A stretch of 64,000 nt of DNA from an uncultured Gemmatimonadales bacterium (GCA_947259315.1 CAMYLR010000019.1:74033-138032), one strand, 5' to 3'. Positions 53,836 through 63,606 are shown, numbered from the stretch's first letter. Notes: generated from the letters alone by a model not told the origin. Numbers and translations: made by a program.

Positions 53836-54824
53836 GCCGAGAGCGCCCGTTGCCGAAGCGTATGGTTGACGATGACCGCCGCCAGCAGGACAATGCCCAA
53901 GAAGACCTGAAACCAGTCCGCATCGACTCGCGTCATGACGATCCCCTGCTGCACCATGCCAAAAATGAGAGCCCCCAGTGCGGCTCCAACCGCCGATCCG
54001 TAACCACCGGTCAAGAGCGTGCCTCCGATCACCGCCGCAGCGATAGCGCGAAACTCCTGCAGCTCCCCGCGCAGAACATCCGCTCCGGTGAAGCGCACCG
54101 TCTGCAGTACCGCCACCAGACACGCGGCCAACGCGGTGGTAACAAACAAGCCCAGCTTGACCCGGTCCACCGGAACGCCCGAACTGCGGGCGGCCCGGGC
54201 ATCCCCACCGACCGCGAAGATCCAGTTTCCAAGTGGTGTTCTCAGCAGAACCCAAGTCGCGGCTGCGATCAGGAGCAGCCACCAGACGATCGAGACACGA
54301 AACACGCCGAACACGTCGCTGGCGAAGAGCTGACGTGCGGGATCGTAGCCGGAGACTGAGTCGAGTCCGCCGAGCTGCGTGCGACCCGTCCAATGGCGGC
54401 TCAGGGCGATCGTGAGACCGCGGAAGGCGAACAGCGTACCCAGCGTCACAATGAACGAAGGCAGACCCGTGCGGACGACCAACAAGCCGTTGAACAAGCC
54501 AACCAGAGCAGATAGCACGAAGACCGCTCCGATGGCGGGCCACAGCGGCCAACCAAAATGAGTCGTCAAGAGCATCAGCGACATGGAAGCGAAACCGATG
54601 ATCGACCCGACCGAGAGGTCGAACTCACCGCCGATCATCAGCAGCGAAACGGCGACCGCGAGGATGCCGAGTGGTGCCGCCGCGTTCAAGTAGGCGGCCA
54701 TTCCGAGCGTGCTGCGGAACGGTTCGCCCGCAGCGAGCGCAAAGAAACCCCACACGGCAAAAGCGGCCGCTACCGCGCCAAGCTCTGGTCGCCGGGCTAC
54801 AGCGCTTGTCAGGCGCAGAGACAT
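53832..54824 (-). CDS. RbsC-type ABC transporter permease
   Basis: 330 residues with about nine hydrophobic segments. The conserved motif [17 protein letters not shown] and the later [10 protein letters not shown] and [20 protein letters not shown] are RbsC/FrcC-like. It transports a sugar or related solute with the ATPase next to it; the matching binding protein is encoded at 61151-62209, on the far side of the efflux genes. Its start overlaps the PII-like gene by 16 bp, placing it in the efflux transcription unit. Confidence 0.93.
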   Translation of the reverse strand: MSLRLTSAVARRPELGAVAAAFAVWGFFALAAGEPFRSTLGMAAYLNAAAPLGILAVAVSLLMIGGEFDLSVGSIIGFASMSLMLLTTHFGWPLWPAIGAVFVLSALVGLFNGLLVVRTGLPSFIVTLGTLFAFRGLTIALSRHWTGRTQLGGLDSVSGYDPARQLFASDVFGVFRVSIVWWLLLIAAATWVLLRTPLGNWIFAVGGDARAARSSGVPVDRVKLGLFVTTALAACLVAVLQTVRFTGADVLRGELQEFRAIAAAVIGGTLLTGGYGSAVGAALGALIFGMVQQGIVMTRVDADWFQVFLGIVLLAAVIVNHTLRQRALSA

Positions 54825-55111
54825 TCGGTCACCCTTTCGACGTCCACTTGAACAGCACGAATCGGGTGACGAGAGTCCTCGATGTTACGGCATCCCTCGA
54901 CCGCCGCCAGCAGGTCCGACGCCGCTTCGTCGGCCAGGACAACCATAATGAGACCCGCTTGATGTGGCGCGGTCTCGCCATACCAACCTTGAGTCCCGGG
55001 TGAGTGCCCCTCCATGGAGAAACGACTAAACAACCGGATCTCCTGTCCCGCGAGCAGGTCCTCGACCGACCCCTGATCCTCTTCGAGATACATCAACAAT
55101 ATGAGCTTCAC
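54809..55111 (-). CDS. PII-like transporter-associated protein (DUF3240/PG0541 type)
   Basis: 100 residues. The pattern [47 protein letters not shown] and [13 protein letters not shown] is that of small PII-like ferredoxin-fold proteins commonly encoded beside heavy-metal or drug RND pumps. Its ATG overlaps the rnd stop (ATGA). It may sense a ligand or metal and control the pump. Family identity is by pattern and context. Confidence 0.75.
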   Translation of the reverse strand: MKLILLMYLEEDQGSVEDLLAGQEIRLFSRFSMEGHSPGTQGWYGETAPHQAGLIMVVLADEAASDLLAAVEGCRNIEDSRHPIRAVQVDVERVTECLCA

Positions 55112-58100
55112 GGTTTGTCCAGCTCCTCCTCATCCGTCTTGCGCATTAGGAAGTAGATCCCGGGAACAACGACCAATGTCAGCACCGTTGATGCCAGCGC
55201 ACCGGCGATAAGCGAAACGGCGAGACCCTCAAAGATCGGGTCAAACAAGATCACAAAGGCACCTATGACAACCGTTCCTGCTGTCAAAGCGATTGGCCGC
55301 GTTCGTACAGCGCCGGCTTCAATCACAGCGTTTTTCAGAGGGGTCCCCACCGCCAATCGCGCCTCGAGATAGTCGATCAACAGAATTCCGTTTCGCACCA
55401 TGATACCGGCCAGTGCGATCATCCCAATCATCGATGTTGCGGTGAAGAAAGCACCGAGCGCCACATGACCCGGAGCGATCCCGGCTAGAGTCAGCGGAAT
55501 TGCGGCCATCATCACAAGGGGTGTCGTAAACGAGCCGAACCAGGCGACGATCAAACCGTAGATCAGCAACAACGCTCCGGCGAAAGCGATCCCAAGGTCA
55601 CGGAAAACCTCGTAGGTGATCTGCCACTCGCCGTCCCATTTCATTAGCGGTTGTTCGATGAATCCGGGTTGACGTGTATAGAGTTGTCCAAGACGTGAAC
55701 CCGATGGTAGCTCGATCTGACCGATCTGCTCCCGAAGATCTAGGATGGCGTAGACTGGACTCTCTTGGCTGCCAGCTACGTCGCCAGTTACGTACACAAC
55801 GCGCTGACCGTTCTTGCGGTCGATCACCTGAGGTGCGCTCCCCTCATCGACCGTAATGAGCTCTCCGACCGGTACCATCTCGCCCGTGTCTGACCTCACG
55901 TGGAGGCCCGACAGGCGATCGATACCCGAGCGCGAGGCTTCGGCGAGACGAACCCGGACGGGAACCGGTGACCTCCAGGACGGGTCGGAAAGATGAGTGG
56001 CAACCTGGCCTCCCAACGCGATCTGAATCGCCTCGACCACTCCTGCCTTGGTGACGTTCGAGAGTGACGCTTTCTCTTCATCGACAACGAGTCGGCGCTC
56101 ATTCTGGGCGCTCTGGAGGGACCAATCCACGTCCACAATCCCCTCGCTCGACTCCAAGATCTCCCGCACCTCTCTTGCTGCCGCGTGCTGAGCTTCCACG
56201 TCGCTCCCATAGACCTCTGCAACGAGGGTTGCCAGGACCGGCGGCCCCGGTGGGACTTCGACCACTTTGGAACGCGCATCGGTCAACGATCGGTCGACCA
56301 CGCGCTCTACGATCGGTCGCACGCGCTTTGCGATGTCATGACTCTGATCCCGGCGCTCTCCCTTGTCGATCAGGTTCAGCTGCAGATCGGCGACGTTGGG
56401 TCCGCTCCGCAGGTAGTAGTGTCGGATCATGCCATTGAAGTTGAACGGCGCGGCGGTCCCGGCGTACACCTCGACACTCGAAATCTCACGCACCTCTGAA
56501 AGCGCTCGGACGATGTCCGTAGCAAGCGCGGTTGTCGTCTCTAGCGCCGTACCCTCTGGCGCATCCACGATGACTTGGATCTCGTTCTTGTCGTCAAACG
56601 GGAGCATCTTCACCGCAACCAGGCGCGTCGCGAACATAGCGATCGAGATCAAGAGCAAGACAAGCACCCCGGTCAAGGTCCACCACATGCGCTTGGGTTG
56701 ATCGAGGAGGGGCCTCATCACGCGGCCGTAAGCTCTATAGATATTCGTCTCCTCTAGCACATACTCCCGATCGGGTCGGTCCTCGTCTCGAGGGAGCCAC
56801 CGGAACGCAAGCCAAGGCGTGACAATCAACGCGACGAGCAGCGAGAACGTCATCGCTACGGTTGCGCCGATCGGCATCGGGCTCATGTAGGGACCCATGA
56901 GGCCCGAGACGAACAGCATTGGGAGGACCGCGGAGATGACTGTCAATGTGGCCAAGATTGTTGGGTTGCCGACCTCATCCACGGCAGCGCGCGCGGCAGC
57001 GCGAAGCGGGCGGTCTCGCATCGCGAAGTGGCGATGCATGTTCTCGGCAACGATGATCGAGTCGTCAATCACGATCCCCGTTACAAAGATCAGCGCGAAC
57101 AGCGTAACGCGATTAAGAGTGTAGCCGAAGATGTGATAAACAAAGAGCGTTAGCGCGAACGTCACCGGTACCGCCGTCATGACGACGATTCCGGCACGCC
57201 ACCCCATCGCGATCGCTACGACAAGACCGACCGCCAAGATCGCCAGCAGCAGATGCGCTTTGAGAGTGTTGATCTTTTCGCGTGCGGTTTCCCCGTAGTT
57301 GCGTGTGATAGCCACGTGTACATCGTGCGGAACGACTCGCCCAACCATCTTCTCGATGCGGTCGGTGAGTGCCTCCCCGACGGCTGAGGCGTCAGCGCCC
57401 GGTCGTTTTGCGATAGCCAAAGTGACCATCGGGTCAAGCTCGGTGCCGGGCACACCGTAAAAGGTGTACGACGACACCTCGGCGGGACCGTCAGTCACGT
57501 CTGCCAGATCACCAACCTGGACCAACGCTCCATCACGAACATCGAGTACGACCGACTCAACATCACGAACGGTCGTAAGAAACGGGCCGGCGGTAACGCG
57601 TACGACCTCTCCCCCACGCGTAAAGGATCCGGCATCGGCCTCGGAATTCGCCGCCTGCAACGCCGCGGCGACGTCACGGGGGTCGAGACCGAAGACTGCC
57701 AGTTTTTCCGGGTTGAGCTGAACGCGGATCTCCCTTGGTTCGCCGCCGATGATTCTCGTTTCACGTACATCCGGGACGCTTTCGAGCTCGACTTCGATCT
57801 CCTCAGCGATCGCGCGCAGCCTAGCATGGTCGTACGCGTCCCCAGAGAGAATCGCAGTCAAGAAGGGTACGTCATCGATCGTGACTGGCTTGACCAGCGG
57901 CAGTCCAAACCCCGGCGGCATGCGATCCGCGTTTTTGAGCAGTGTACTGTGGAGCTGAACCAGACTCTCCTCCATGTCGCGACCAACTTCAAAACGCACT
58001 GTCACCAGCCCAAACCCCTGCTGCGCGTGACTGTACACGTACTCCACGCCCTCTATTCCGGAGAGGACGTTCTCGAGTGGGATGAGCAAACGGTTTTCGA

Positions 58101-58290
58101 TCTCGTCAGGCGAGCGACCAGGAAAGGGGAGGTAGAGATCAGCGAGAGGCACGATGATCTGGGGCTCCTCCTCACTCGGCATCGTCAATACCGACCATCC
58201 CCCGATCGCCAACGAACCGACGAGCAGTAGCGGAGTCAGCTTGGAGTGAAGGAAAGCATCCGCAAGCCGACCGGCGATCCGAGTCTTCAC
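55108..58290 (-). CDS. RND-family efflux pump inner-membrane protein
   Basis: 1060 residues from the GTG at 58290, overlapping the MFP stop (GTGA). It has the standard twelve-helix, two-docking-domain plan: TM1 LLLVGSLAIGGWSVLTMPSE, N-terminal ARQFPG-like porter region, the proton-relay Asp pair in VTGIVIDDSIIVAENMHRHF (TM4) and a second repeat starting near IYRAYGRVMRPLLDQP. HAE-1 (drug) or HME (metal) type is not decidable by eye, though the ArsR-type repressor upstream hints at a metal or toxic ion. It pumps substrate with the MFP and TolC-type channel next to it. Confidence 0.95.
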   Translation of the reverse strand: MKTRIAGRLADAFLHSKLTPLLLVGSLAIGGWSVLTMPSEEEPQIIVPLADLYLPFPGRSPDEIENRLLIPLENVLSGIEGVEYVYSHAQQGFGLVTVRFEVGRDMEESLVQLHSTLLKNADRMPPGFGLPLVKPVTIDDVPFLTAILSGDAYDHARLRAIAEEIEVELESVPDVRETRIIGGEPREIRVQLNPEKLAVFGLDPRDVAAALQAANSEADAGSFTRGGEVVRVTAGPFLTTVRDVESVVLDVRDGALVQVGDLADVTDGPAEVSSYTFYGVPGTELDPMVTLAIAKRPGADASAVGEALTDRIEKMVGRVVPHDVHVAITRNYGETAREKINTLKAHLLLAILAVGLVVAIAMGWRAGIVVMTAVPVTFALTLFVYHIFGYTLNRVTLFALIFVTGIVIDDSIIVAENMHRHFAMRDRPLRAAARAAVDEVGNPTILATLTVISAVLPMLFVSGLMGPYMSPMPIGATVAMTFSLLVALIVTPWLAFRWLPRDEDRPDREYVLEETNIYRAYGRVMRPLLDQPKRMWWTLTGVLVLLLISIAMFATRLVAVKMLPFDDKNEIQVIVDAPEGTALETTTALATDIVRALSEVREISSVEVYAGTAAPFNFNGMIRHYYLRSGPNVADLQLNLIDKGERRDQSHDIAKRVRPIVERVVDRSLTDARSKVVEVPPGPPVLATLVAEVYGSDVEAQHAAAREVREILESSEGIVDVDWSLQSAQNERRLVVDEEKASLSNVTKAGVVEAIQIALGGQVATHLSDPSWRSPVPVRVRLAEASRSGIDRLSGLHVRSDTGEMVPVGELITVDEGSAPQVIDRKNGQRVVYVTGDVAGSQESPVYAILDLREQIGQIELPSGSRLGQLYTRQPGFIEQPLMKWDGEWQITYEVFRDLGIAFAGALLLIYGLIVAWFGSFTTPLVMMAAIPLTLAGIAPGHVALGAFFTATSMIGMIALAGIMVRNGILLIDYLEARLAVGTPLKNAVIEAGAVRTRPIALTAGTVVIGAFVILFDPIFEGLAVSLIAGALASTVLTLVVVPGIYFLMRKTDEEELDKP

Positions 58291-59375
58291 CGCTTCATCC
58301 CTGCGCTGTCCGAAGCCGGATCGTTGGGAATCGGAGCACCGGAGACAGGCGACCAAGGCTCAGTCTCGACCGCTTCAACGGCGGTGCCATCCGCCAGGTT
58401 CGCCACCGGCCGACGCACCACCAAGGTCTCCGTATCGAGACCAGCGAGGAGCTCAACCGCGTCGGCTCGGGCTCGGCCGAGCCGAACCCAACGCAGTCGC
58501 AACGTGTCGTTTTCGACTGTGAAGACGCCCCGGAGCTGCCCACGACTCACGACTGCGTCGGTTGGGATCCAAACCGTCTTGGTTTCGGCGTCTGCAACCT
58601 CAAGGCGAACGTAGGAGCCGGGTGGGGGCGGATCGATATCACCCTTGAACTCTGCCTGGACTCGGAACCTACGCGTCGTTTTTTCGAGGACGGGCACGAC
58701 GCTTGTGATCGTAACCGCCCATCGGTTTTTGCTGTCAACGTTCGCAACCGTTGCAAAATCCCCAAGCACCACGCGGCCCGCTGCAGCAGCGGGAAGATCG
58801 GCAACGATCTTGACGTCGTCCGGTGCTGAGAGGGCCAGTGCTACTTGCCCGGGGACGACCAAGTCCCCCGGGTCGACGTGTCGTTCCGTGACTACGGCGG
58901 AGACCGGTGCGGTCAGTCGCACGTACGATAGCTGCGTCTTCGCGTTTTGCAGTCGAGCATCGGCGGCTGCGAGGCCGGCTCTCGCCTCGTCGAGCTCTTG
59001 CGATGTCGCCGCGCCGTCTCGCTCAAGCGATTCGATTCGATCATAGTAGCGGCGTGCGAGTCGGGCCTCGGCCTCCGCAGCCGTCACACTCGCACCCACA
59101 TCACCACTTTCGATCGCAACAAGTAGCTCGCCGGTCCTCACAGGATCTCCAACATCAACGCGTACCTGTCTCACGATCCCGCTAGCACGGGTTGCAAGCT
59201 CCACTTCCCGAGCCGATGCGACTCGCGCAGGAAATACCATTGCATCAGCTTCAGAACTGACCTGCGAAACGATGACGGAAACCTGCTGCAGTGCTACTAC
59301 CCTGCCCGGTTCTTCTCTCCCACAAGACATCAACAGGGAGCCGAGCGCAATGACGCAGATGAACCAGCTGTGCAT
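58287..59375 (-). CDS. RND efflux periplasmic adaptor (MFP/HlyD family)
   Basis: 362 residues. The lipobox LLMSC gives a lipoprotein anchor near residue 18. A lipoyl half-motif is RASGIVRQVRVDVGDPVRTGE, then a helical hairpin (EAEARLARRYYDRIESLER to TQLSYVRL), lipoyl half APVSAVVTERHVDPGDLV and beta-barrel and membrane-proximal domains. It bridges pump and channel. Its ATG overlaps the TolC-type stop (TAATG). Confidence 0.95.
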   Translation of the reverse strand: MHSWFICVIALGSLLMSCGREEPGRVVALQQVSVIVSQVSSEADAMVFPARVASAREVELATRASGIVRQVRVDVGDPVRTGELLVAIESGDVGASVTAAEAEARLARRYYDRIESLERDGAATSQELDEARAGLAAADARLQNAKTQLSYVRLTAPVSAVVTERHVDPGDLVVPGQVALALSAPDDVKIVADLPAAAAGRVVLGDFATVANVDSKNRWAVTITSVVPVLEKTTRRFRVQAEFKGDIDPPPPGSYVRLEVADAETKTVWIPTDAVVSRGQLRGVFTVENDTLRLRWVRLGRARADAVELLAGLDTETLVVRRPVANLADGTAVEAVETEPWSPVSGAPIPNDPASDSAGMKR

Positions 59376-60766
59376 TATGGGACTCCTTCAAGGCCGACTT
59401 GGGACCGCGCAAGTTCAACTCGCGCGACAGCGATGTGATAAGCGGCCAAAGCATCGATGGCTTGACCGCGTGTGTTCGAGAGTTGTGCCTCGCTCATGAG
59501 AAGTTCGGCAGGTGTAGCAAGCCCTTCTTCGAATCGTCGGCGCATTAGCTCGGTCGATGCGTTCGCTGCCTTGCGCGCAACTGCTGTGGCTTCGAACCGC
59601 TCTACAGCTGTCATTACCGCTCGAATCGCTTGATCGACTTCGATCTCAGCGTCACGTCTCGCCTGTTCGTACAACCCACGTGCGATTCGCTCCTCGCCTC
59701 GCGCGCGATCTCGCTCCGCCGACCTCCGAAAACCGGTAAAGGCCGGCCACCGGAGGACGACCCCGAGGCTCCAATCCGTCGACTCCGAGCTCAGAGGATC
59801 CTCAGAATGGGAGGCGATGGCGCCAACCGCGTCAATCGCTGGGACAAAGGCTAGCGTCGCCCGGCGTCGCTCAGCGCTTGCTGCTCGCCACGCCGCTTCA
59901 AGGCTCCTTACGTCCGATCGCGCATCCGCGTCGAACGGCTGTTTGACCATTGGCGCGGGTACAACCAGAGTATCCATCGGCACCGGGAGCACTTCTGATT
60001 CCCAACCTAGGAAGGACCCGAGCCGTTGCCTTGACTCGAGCTCCACGCGCTGACTCTCGACGCGCATCGCTCGGGCCGTGGCGAAGCTGGCCTCAGCCTG
60101 TAACTCATCCGCTTCCGTCAGCAGCCCTTGGACCCTCCGCCTTCGGAACCGTTCGGCGGTCGCGCTCGCGGCCTCCTCGGCAAGCTCGGCAGCAACTCGA
60201 TGCGCAGACGCGCGAATGGCTCTCAAGTACAGCTCGCGTGCGCGGAACAAAGTCTCCTCTCTCGTTCGCACCGAGGCGAACTCGGCTGACCGAACCGCTT
60301 CGCCCGCCGCCGACAATGCCGTCCATCGAGTGGGACTGAGCACACCCCACCGGAGGTCTATTTGACTGCTCCAATTCTCGATCGGATCGGGATCGTTGAG
60401 CGGATCGAGCTCGAAGTCGCTCTCAGTGAATCGAGCTTGGCGCAGCTTCGTTCCAAAGGCGAACACCGGATCCGTTGAGCGGATGAGCCGACTCTCAACT
60501 CCGATCTCGGGCCACACGAAGGCTCGCGCGCGACTCTTGTCAGCAACAGCGATGCGTGTCTGCTCCTCCGCAATCAATACGCCGAGGTTTCCACTCAACG
60601 CTTCTTGCTCTAACTGCTCGAGAGTGATGGGGCGCTCTTCTAGAGCGATTCCGCCCTGGATCGGCTGCTGCGCGAGCGCGGGGGTAACCGTGCAGCAGGC
60701 GGCCAGCAAGAGCACAGCTGCTAGCGCGCGGTTAGAGATCGCAGTCTCGCAAGCAATCAAGCACAC
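59375..60766 (-). CDS. TolC-family outer-membrane channel
   Basis: 463 residues with a signal peptide ending near PALAQ. The start used is a GTG at 60766, overlapping the arsR 3' end by 35 bp; a TTG two codons later is close enough not to matter. Two long helical repeats typical of OEP domains are seen, for example LEQEALSGNLGVLIAEEQTR and the later YEQARRDAEIEVDQAIRAVM. It completes the tripartite pump with the MFP and RND proteins. Confidence 0.93.
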   Translation of the reverse strand: MCLIACETAISNRALAAVLLLAACCTVTPALAQQPIQGGIALEERPITLEQLEQEALSGNLGVLIAEEQTRIAVADKSRARAFVWPEIGVESRLIRSTDPVFAFGTKLRQARFTESDFELDPLNDPDPIENWSSQIDLRWGVLSPTRWTALSAAGEAVRSAEFASVRTREETLFRARELYLRAIRASAHRVAAELAEEAASATAERFRRRRVQGLLTEADELQAEASFATARAMRVESQRVELESRQRLGSFLGWESEVLPVPMDTLVVPAPMVKQPFDADARSDVRSLEAAWRAASAERRRATLAFVPAIDAVGAIASHSEDPLSSESTDWSLGVVLRWPAFTGFRRSAERDRARGEERIARGLYEQARRDAEIEVDQAIRAVMTAVERFEATAVARKAANASTELMRRRFEEGLATPAELLMSEAQLSNTRGQAIDALAAYHIAVARVELARSQVGLEGVP

Positions 60767-61037
60767 GAATGACCTTCTCGTCTTTGATTTGGTAGTAGAC
60801 GTTGACCCCCTCGCGCCGACTCGCCAGGATTCCCCGATCGCGCATAAGACCGAGATGCTGAGATGCGGTGGGTTGATCGATGTCGAGTCGATCGTGAACC
60901 TGGGTCACCGTTTGCTCACCGCTCTGATCGAGCAACTCGAGGATCTCTAGCCGCACAGGATGCCCAATACATTTGAGAACCTCCGCAGCGTTTAGGATCA
61001 TTTTGGAGCTGATGGCGGGATGGCTACTAGGGGACAT
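60732..61037 (-). CDS. ArsR/SmtB-family repressor of the efflux operon
   Basis: 101 residues from the ATG at 61037. The winged helix has EVLKCIGHPVRLEILELL and the recognition helix in DQPTASQHLGLMRDRGILAS, then a wing RREGVNVYYQI. Cys are found in KCIGHP and in the C-terminal LDCLRDCDL, which could bind a metal or metalloid. A TTG three codons before would lie at or before the likely transcription start, so the ATG is preferred. It is the first gene of the efflux unit and should repress it. Confidence 0.9.
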   Translation of the reverse strand: MSPSSHPAISSKMILNAAEVLKCIGHPVRLEILELLDQSGEQTVTQVHDRLDIDQPTASQHLGLMRDRGILASRREGVNVYYQIKDEKVIRVLDCLRDCDL

Positions 61038-61049
61038 TATATACAAATA

Positions 61050-61077
61050 AGTATATATATTTATGTATCTATGTCAA
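61050..61077 (-). promoter_or_regulatory. arsR promoter with overlapping operator-like dyad
   Basis: On the minus strand TTGACA (61077-61072) and TATACT (61055-61050) are 16 bp apart, a near-ideal sigma70 promoter in a strikingly AT-rich patch. An imperfect inverted repeat (ATACATAAATA and TATTTGTAT) overlaps the -10 region. The ATG at 61037 is only about 13 bp past the -10, so the message is nearly leaderless. Confidence 0.8.
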
Positions 61078-61150
61078 GTCTGGCACTCGTCGACCGTTGC
61101 CTCAACTACGTGGCTAGGCTGAGCTGTAGAAAGCGGCGCGCACGCCGAGG

Positions 61151-62209
61151 TTAGCGAATGCCACGTGCGGAAAGATCGATCACGTCGGCGGCCGTCTCCT
61201 GGGTTACAAACCCGGGCCCGGTACGAATGACGTCGCCACCACCCGGGATCGTCCCGGTCTCCAGATACTTCACCAGAAACACGACCGGCAGATAACCCTG
61301 CAAGTACTGCTGCTGATCGACGGCAAAGTTCATCTCGCCGTCGCGAATCGCCTCGAGCACCTCGGGTGACAGATCGAACGTCGCCAACGCCACTTCGCCG
61401 ATCTTTCCGGTTTGACGAAGCGCCGCTAACGCCGGAGCAGCGCCGTTCGGCCCGAGTGTCAGGATGCCGTCGATCGCCGGGCCAGTCGTGATCGCGCCGG
61501 CGATTCGCTGCTGGGTGTCGTCGGGGTCGGCCAGGTTCACCACCAACGCGTAGGCGACAGCGCGACGCTCGCCTAGAGCGTCCCGGAACCCCTTACAACG
61601 TTCATCTAGGGCGGTGTTCCCGACTTCGTGATTGACACAAAGCGCCTGACGTACGCCAGCCCGCGCGAGCCGCACTCCGCTCTCGTAGCCAGCCTCATAC
61701 TCGGTCTGCCCGATATGTGCGAGCACGCCGAGATCACGGTACACATCGCCACCTGAGTTGATCGAGACGACCGGTATGCCGGCATCGATGGCATCGCGAA
61801 TCGCCGCGTCAAGCGCCGCCGCATCGGGGATCGAGACCACCAATCCATCGGGTCGTGAGGCGACAACGGCTGCGATTCGATCGCTCATCTCGACCATGTC
61901 GAACTTGAGTGGCGCGTGGTACTCAACCGCTACACCCAAGTCAGCGGCCGCGTCACCCGCGCCGTTTATCACCACCGACCAGAACGGATCACTCGATTGA
62001 CCGTGTGTGACGAAGACGATTCGGATCTCTTCGTCGGCCGGGACGGCTTCAGGTTCAGGTTCAGAACGTGATGTCTCGGGAGGCGATGCTTCGCCGACGA
62101 CCGCCGTGTCGGGTGAACCGTTGGGATCGTCAGGTGATTCCGCGCACGACAAAGCCACCGCCAACGCGCCACACACGGCGATCGGTACAAGTCTCGCGAT
62201 CAAATGCAT
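61151..62209 (-). CDS. Ribose-type ABC transporter substrate-binding lipoprotein
   Basis: 352 residues from the ATG at 62209. Lipobox VALSC, then a Glu/Pro/Ser-rich linker. The periplasmic-binding-protein I fold starts with [19 protein letters not shown], then [50 protein letters not shown] and [19 protein letters not shown]. The pattern matches sugar (ribose, AI-2 or inositol) binding proteins. The permease and ATPase it should serve are 6 kb downstream, beyond the efflux genes. PspC lies upstream on the same strand. Confidence 0.92.
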   Translation of the reverse strand: MHLIARLVPIAVCGALAVALSCAESPDDPNGSPDTAVVGEASPPETSRSEPEPEAVPADEEIRIVFVTHGQSSDPFWSVVINGAGDAAADLGVAVEYHAPLKFDMVEMSDRIAAVVASRPDGLVVSIPDAAALDAAIRDAIDAGIPVVSINSGGDVYRDLGVLAHIGQTEYEAGYESGVRLARAGVRQALCVNHEVGNTALDERCKGFRDALGERRAVAYALVVNLADPDDTQQRIAGAITTGPAIDGILTLGPNGAAPALAALRQTGKIGEVALATFDLSPEVLEAIRDGEMNFAVDQQQYLQGYLPVVFLVKYLETGTIPGGGDVIRTGPGFVTQETAADVIDLSARGIR

Positions 62210-62242
62210 CGATCCCGATTCTAGCACGCCGGCCGGTGAGGG

Positions 62243-62467
62243 CTAGCCGGCGGGTGCGGCCAGCTCGCCGTTTCCGCTAGGGATGATCACCCACAGCAGC
62301 AGGTAGACGAGAATACCTGGGAAGGCTACCGACAGGACCGACACCACCACGTAGACGATCCGGAGCAGGGTGACGTTGAGCCCGAAGTGTTCGGCGATGC
62401 CGCCTATGACGCCAGCGATGATGCGATGATCGCTGGAGCGTCTAAGGGGTGCGCTGCTTCTTTGCAT
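62243..62467 (-). CDS. PspC-domain small membrane protein
   Basis: 74 residues with GAGGAGG at good spacing before the ATG. The PspC pattern is seen: IAGVIGGIAEHFGLNVTLLR then a hydrophobic segment IVYVVVSVLSVAFPGILVYL. PspC senses envelope stress and controls the phage-shock response in some bacteria; stand-alone copies are common. The 33 bp to the next gene contain a GC-rich inverted repeat. Confidence 0.9.
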   Translation of the reverse strand: MQRSSAPLRRSSDHRIIAGVIGGIAEHFGLNVTLLRIVYVVVSVLSVAFPGILVYLLLWVIIPSGNGELAAPAG

Positions 62468-62516
62468 TGATTGGTTCCTCCTCAGTTTTCCCTACGCCCG
62501 GGGTGAGCTCCCGGTT

Positions 62517-63167
62517 TCAATCGAGCGGCGGATCGTCGAGGTACTCTTGGAAACGGCGGAAGAACTCGCCGACGTGCAATCCATCCACTAGAGCGTGGTG
62601 GACCTCGACCGACAACGGCATGCGCTCAGCCCCAGGGTCACCGTGACGCCGGCCAAAGACGATCTTGGGCACTGACTCTTCGGTGCCCCAACGCCGAGCG
62701 TGGGAAAAGCTCGTAAACGCGATCCACGGAATCACCGAGTAGTGAATCATGTCATCCCGATCGGGCTCGTCCTCGAGCGCACCGGAGCCCTTTCGGGCTA
62801 CTGCGACCACTTCTTCCACCTGGGTCCGAAACGGGCCAAAATCCGAACTGTAATCGAAGTACCCAAACCCAAACGTTCCGTCGTCGCGCAGGATCGTCGA
62901 ACCGGCATGAATTGCGTCGTACACCACTACGTCATCACCGTGGATACGATACCGGAAGGGCTCGACATCGTTGACAGCCCGAAGCGACAGGTATAGCGAC
63001 GCTGCGAAGAACGAAGGGCCCCCATCCGCGCGGCACGCTTCGGCCACCATCGAGACGTCAACGTCCGCGCACAGATTGAAGAAAGGATTGTCATAACCGC
63101 GGAAAAAGTGGAAATGCTCTCGACGACTCCACGTGTCGAGGTCGAGCAACGAAAACGCGTTAGGCAC
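62517..63167 (-). CDS. Chloramphenicol acetyltransferase-like acyltransferase
   Basis: 216 residues from a GTG at 63167, with GAGGA about eight bases upstream; the frame overlaps the DUF5655 stop by 8 bp. The catalytic His motif is EVHHALVDGLHVGEFF near the C-terminus, with the CAT signs FFRGYDNPFFNLCADVDV and FTSFSHARRW. The size matches the type A CAT trimer family. The three-dimensional fold is likely acetyl-CoA-dependent O-acyl transfer; chloramphenicol resistance is not implied. Confidence 0.88.
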   Translation of the reverse strand: MPNAFSLLDLDTWSRREHFHFFRGYDNPFFNLCADVDVSMVAEACRADGGPSFFAASLYLSLRAVNDVEPFRYRIHGDDVVVYDAIHAGSTILRDDGTFGFGYFDYSSDFGPFRTQVEEVVAVARKGSGALEDEPDRDDMIHYSVIPWIAFTSFSHARRWGTEESVPKIVFGRRHGDPGAERMPLSVEVHHALVDGLHVGEFFRRFQEYLDDPPLD

Positions 63168-63606
63168 CCTTGTTTTCCTCCAGCGATCGTTGCGCTCCGA
63201 CTGCGTAAGCGCGTCGGATCCATGCCATAAACTCGTCGTCGAGCTCTTCCAGTTTCTCGAGTCGAAAGCTGTGCGCGTGGGCACGCGGTCCAAACGACTC
63301 GATTTTTGTGAACCGATCGCTTTTGATCGGCTCATCGAGGATCAACCCGCCTACTACGTGTGATTTGTACGGCGTCAGAGTCGCGAACCGAGTGCGAACC
63401 TGAAACGCGATGCGCGTCTTTTGAGGAATGATACGAACCGGGCCGCACGACCGAACCATCCCGGCGAACTTCTGATACATCAGCTCCACTTCCTCATCGG
63501 CGCCCTCGAAGTGAGCGTCCAGATCGAACTGCCCGCATGAGTGCCACTGATTCGGCGTGGTGAACGTGTTACCACACTGCGGGCAGGTCCAGAGCTTTGG
63601 CGTCAT
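63160..63606 (-). CDS. DUF5655 protein with N-terminal zinc ribbon
   Basis: 148 residues from the ATG at 63606, which overlaps the DUF3052 stop (ATGA). A short zinc-ribbon is seen at the start (WTCPQCGNTF and SCGQFD). The DUF5655 part has VRIIPQKTRIAFQVRTRFAT and AHSFRLEKLEELDDEF. Family function is unknown. Confidence 0.85.
   Translation of the reverse strand: MTPKLWTCPQCGNTFTTPNQWHSCGQFDLDAHFEGADEEVELMYQKFAGMVRSCGPVRIIPQKTRIAFQVRTRFATLTPYKSHVVGGLILDEPIKSDRFTKIESFGPRAHAHSFRLEKLEELDDEFMAWIRRAYAVGAQRSLEENKGA

Noticed and set aside
53089-54552. 487-residue frame for the ABC ATPase
   Set aside because: The upstream part is a frame-shadow of the permease; GTG at 53835 overlapping the permease stop is the right start.
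62227-62252. CGCCGGC/GCCGGCG inverted repeat between pspC and the binding-protein gene
   Set aside because: It overlaps the pspC stop and lacks a T-tract; in GC-rich DNA such dyads are common.
62517-63167. True chloramphenicol-resistance gene
   Set aside because: The HHALVDG motif defines the fold only; no evidence points to chloramphenicol as substrate.
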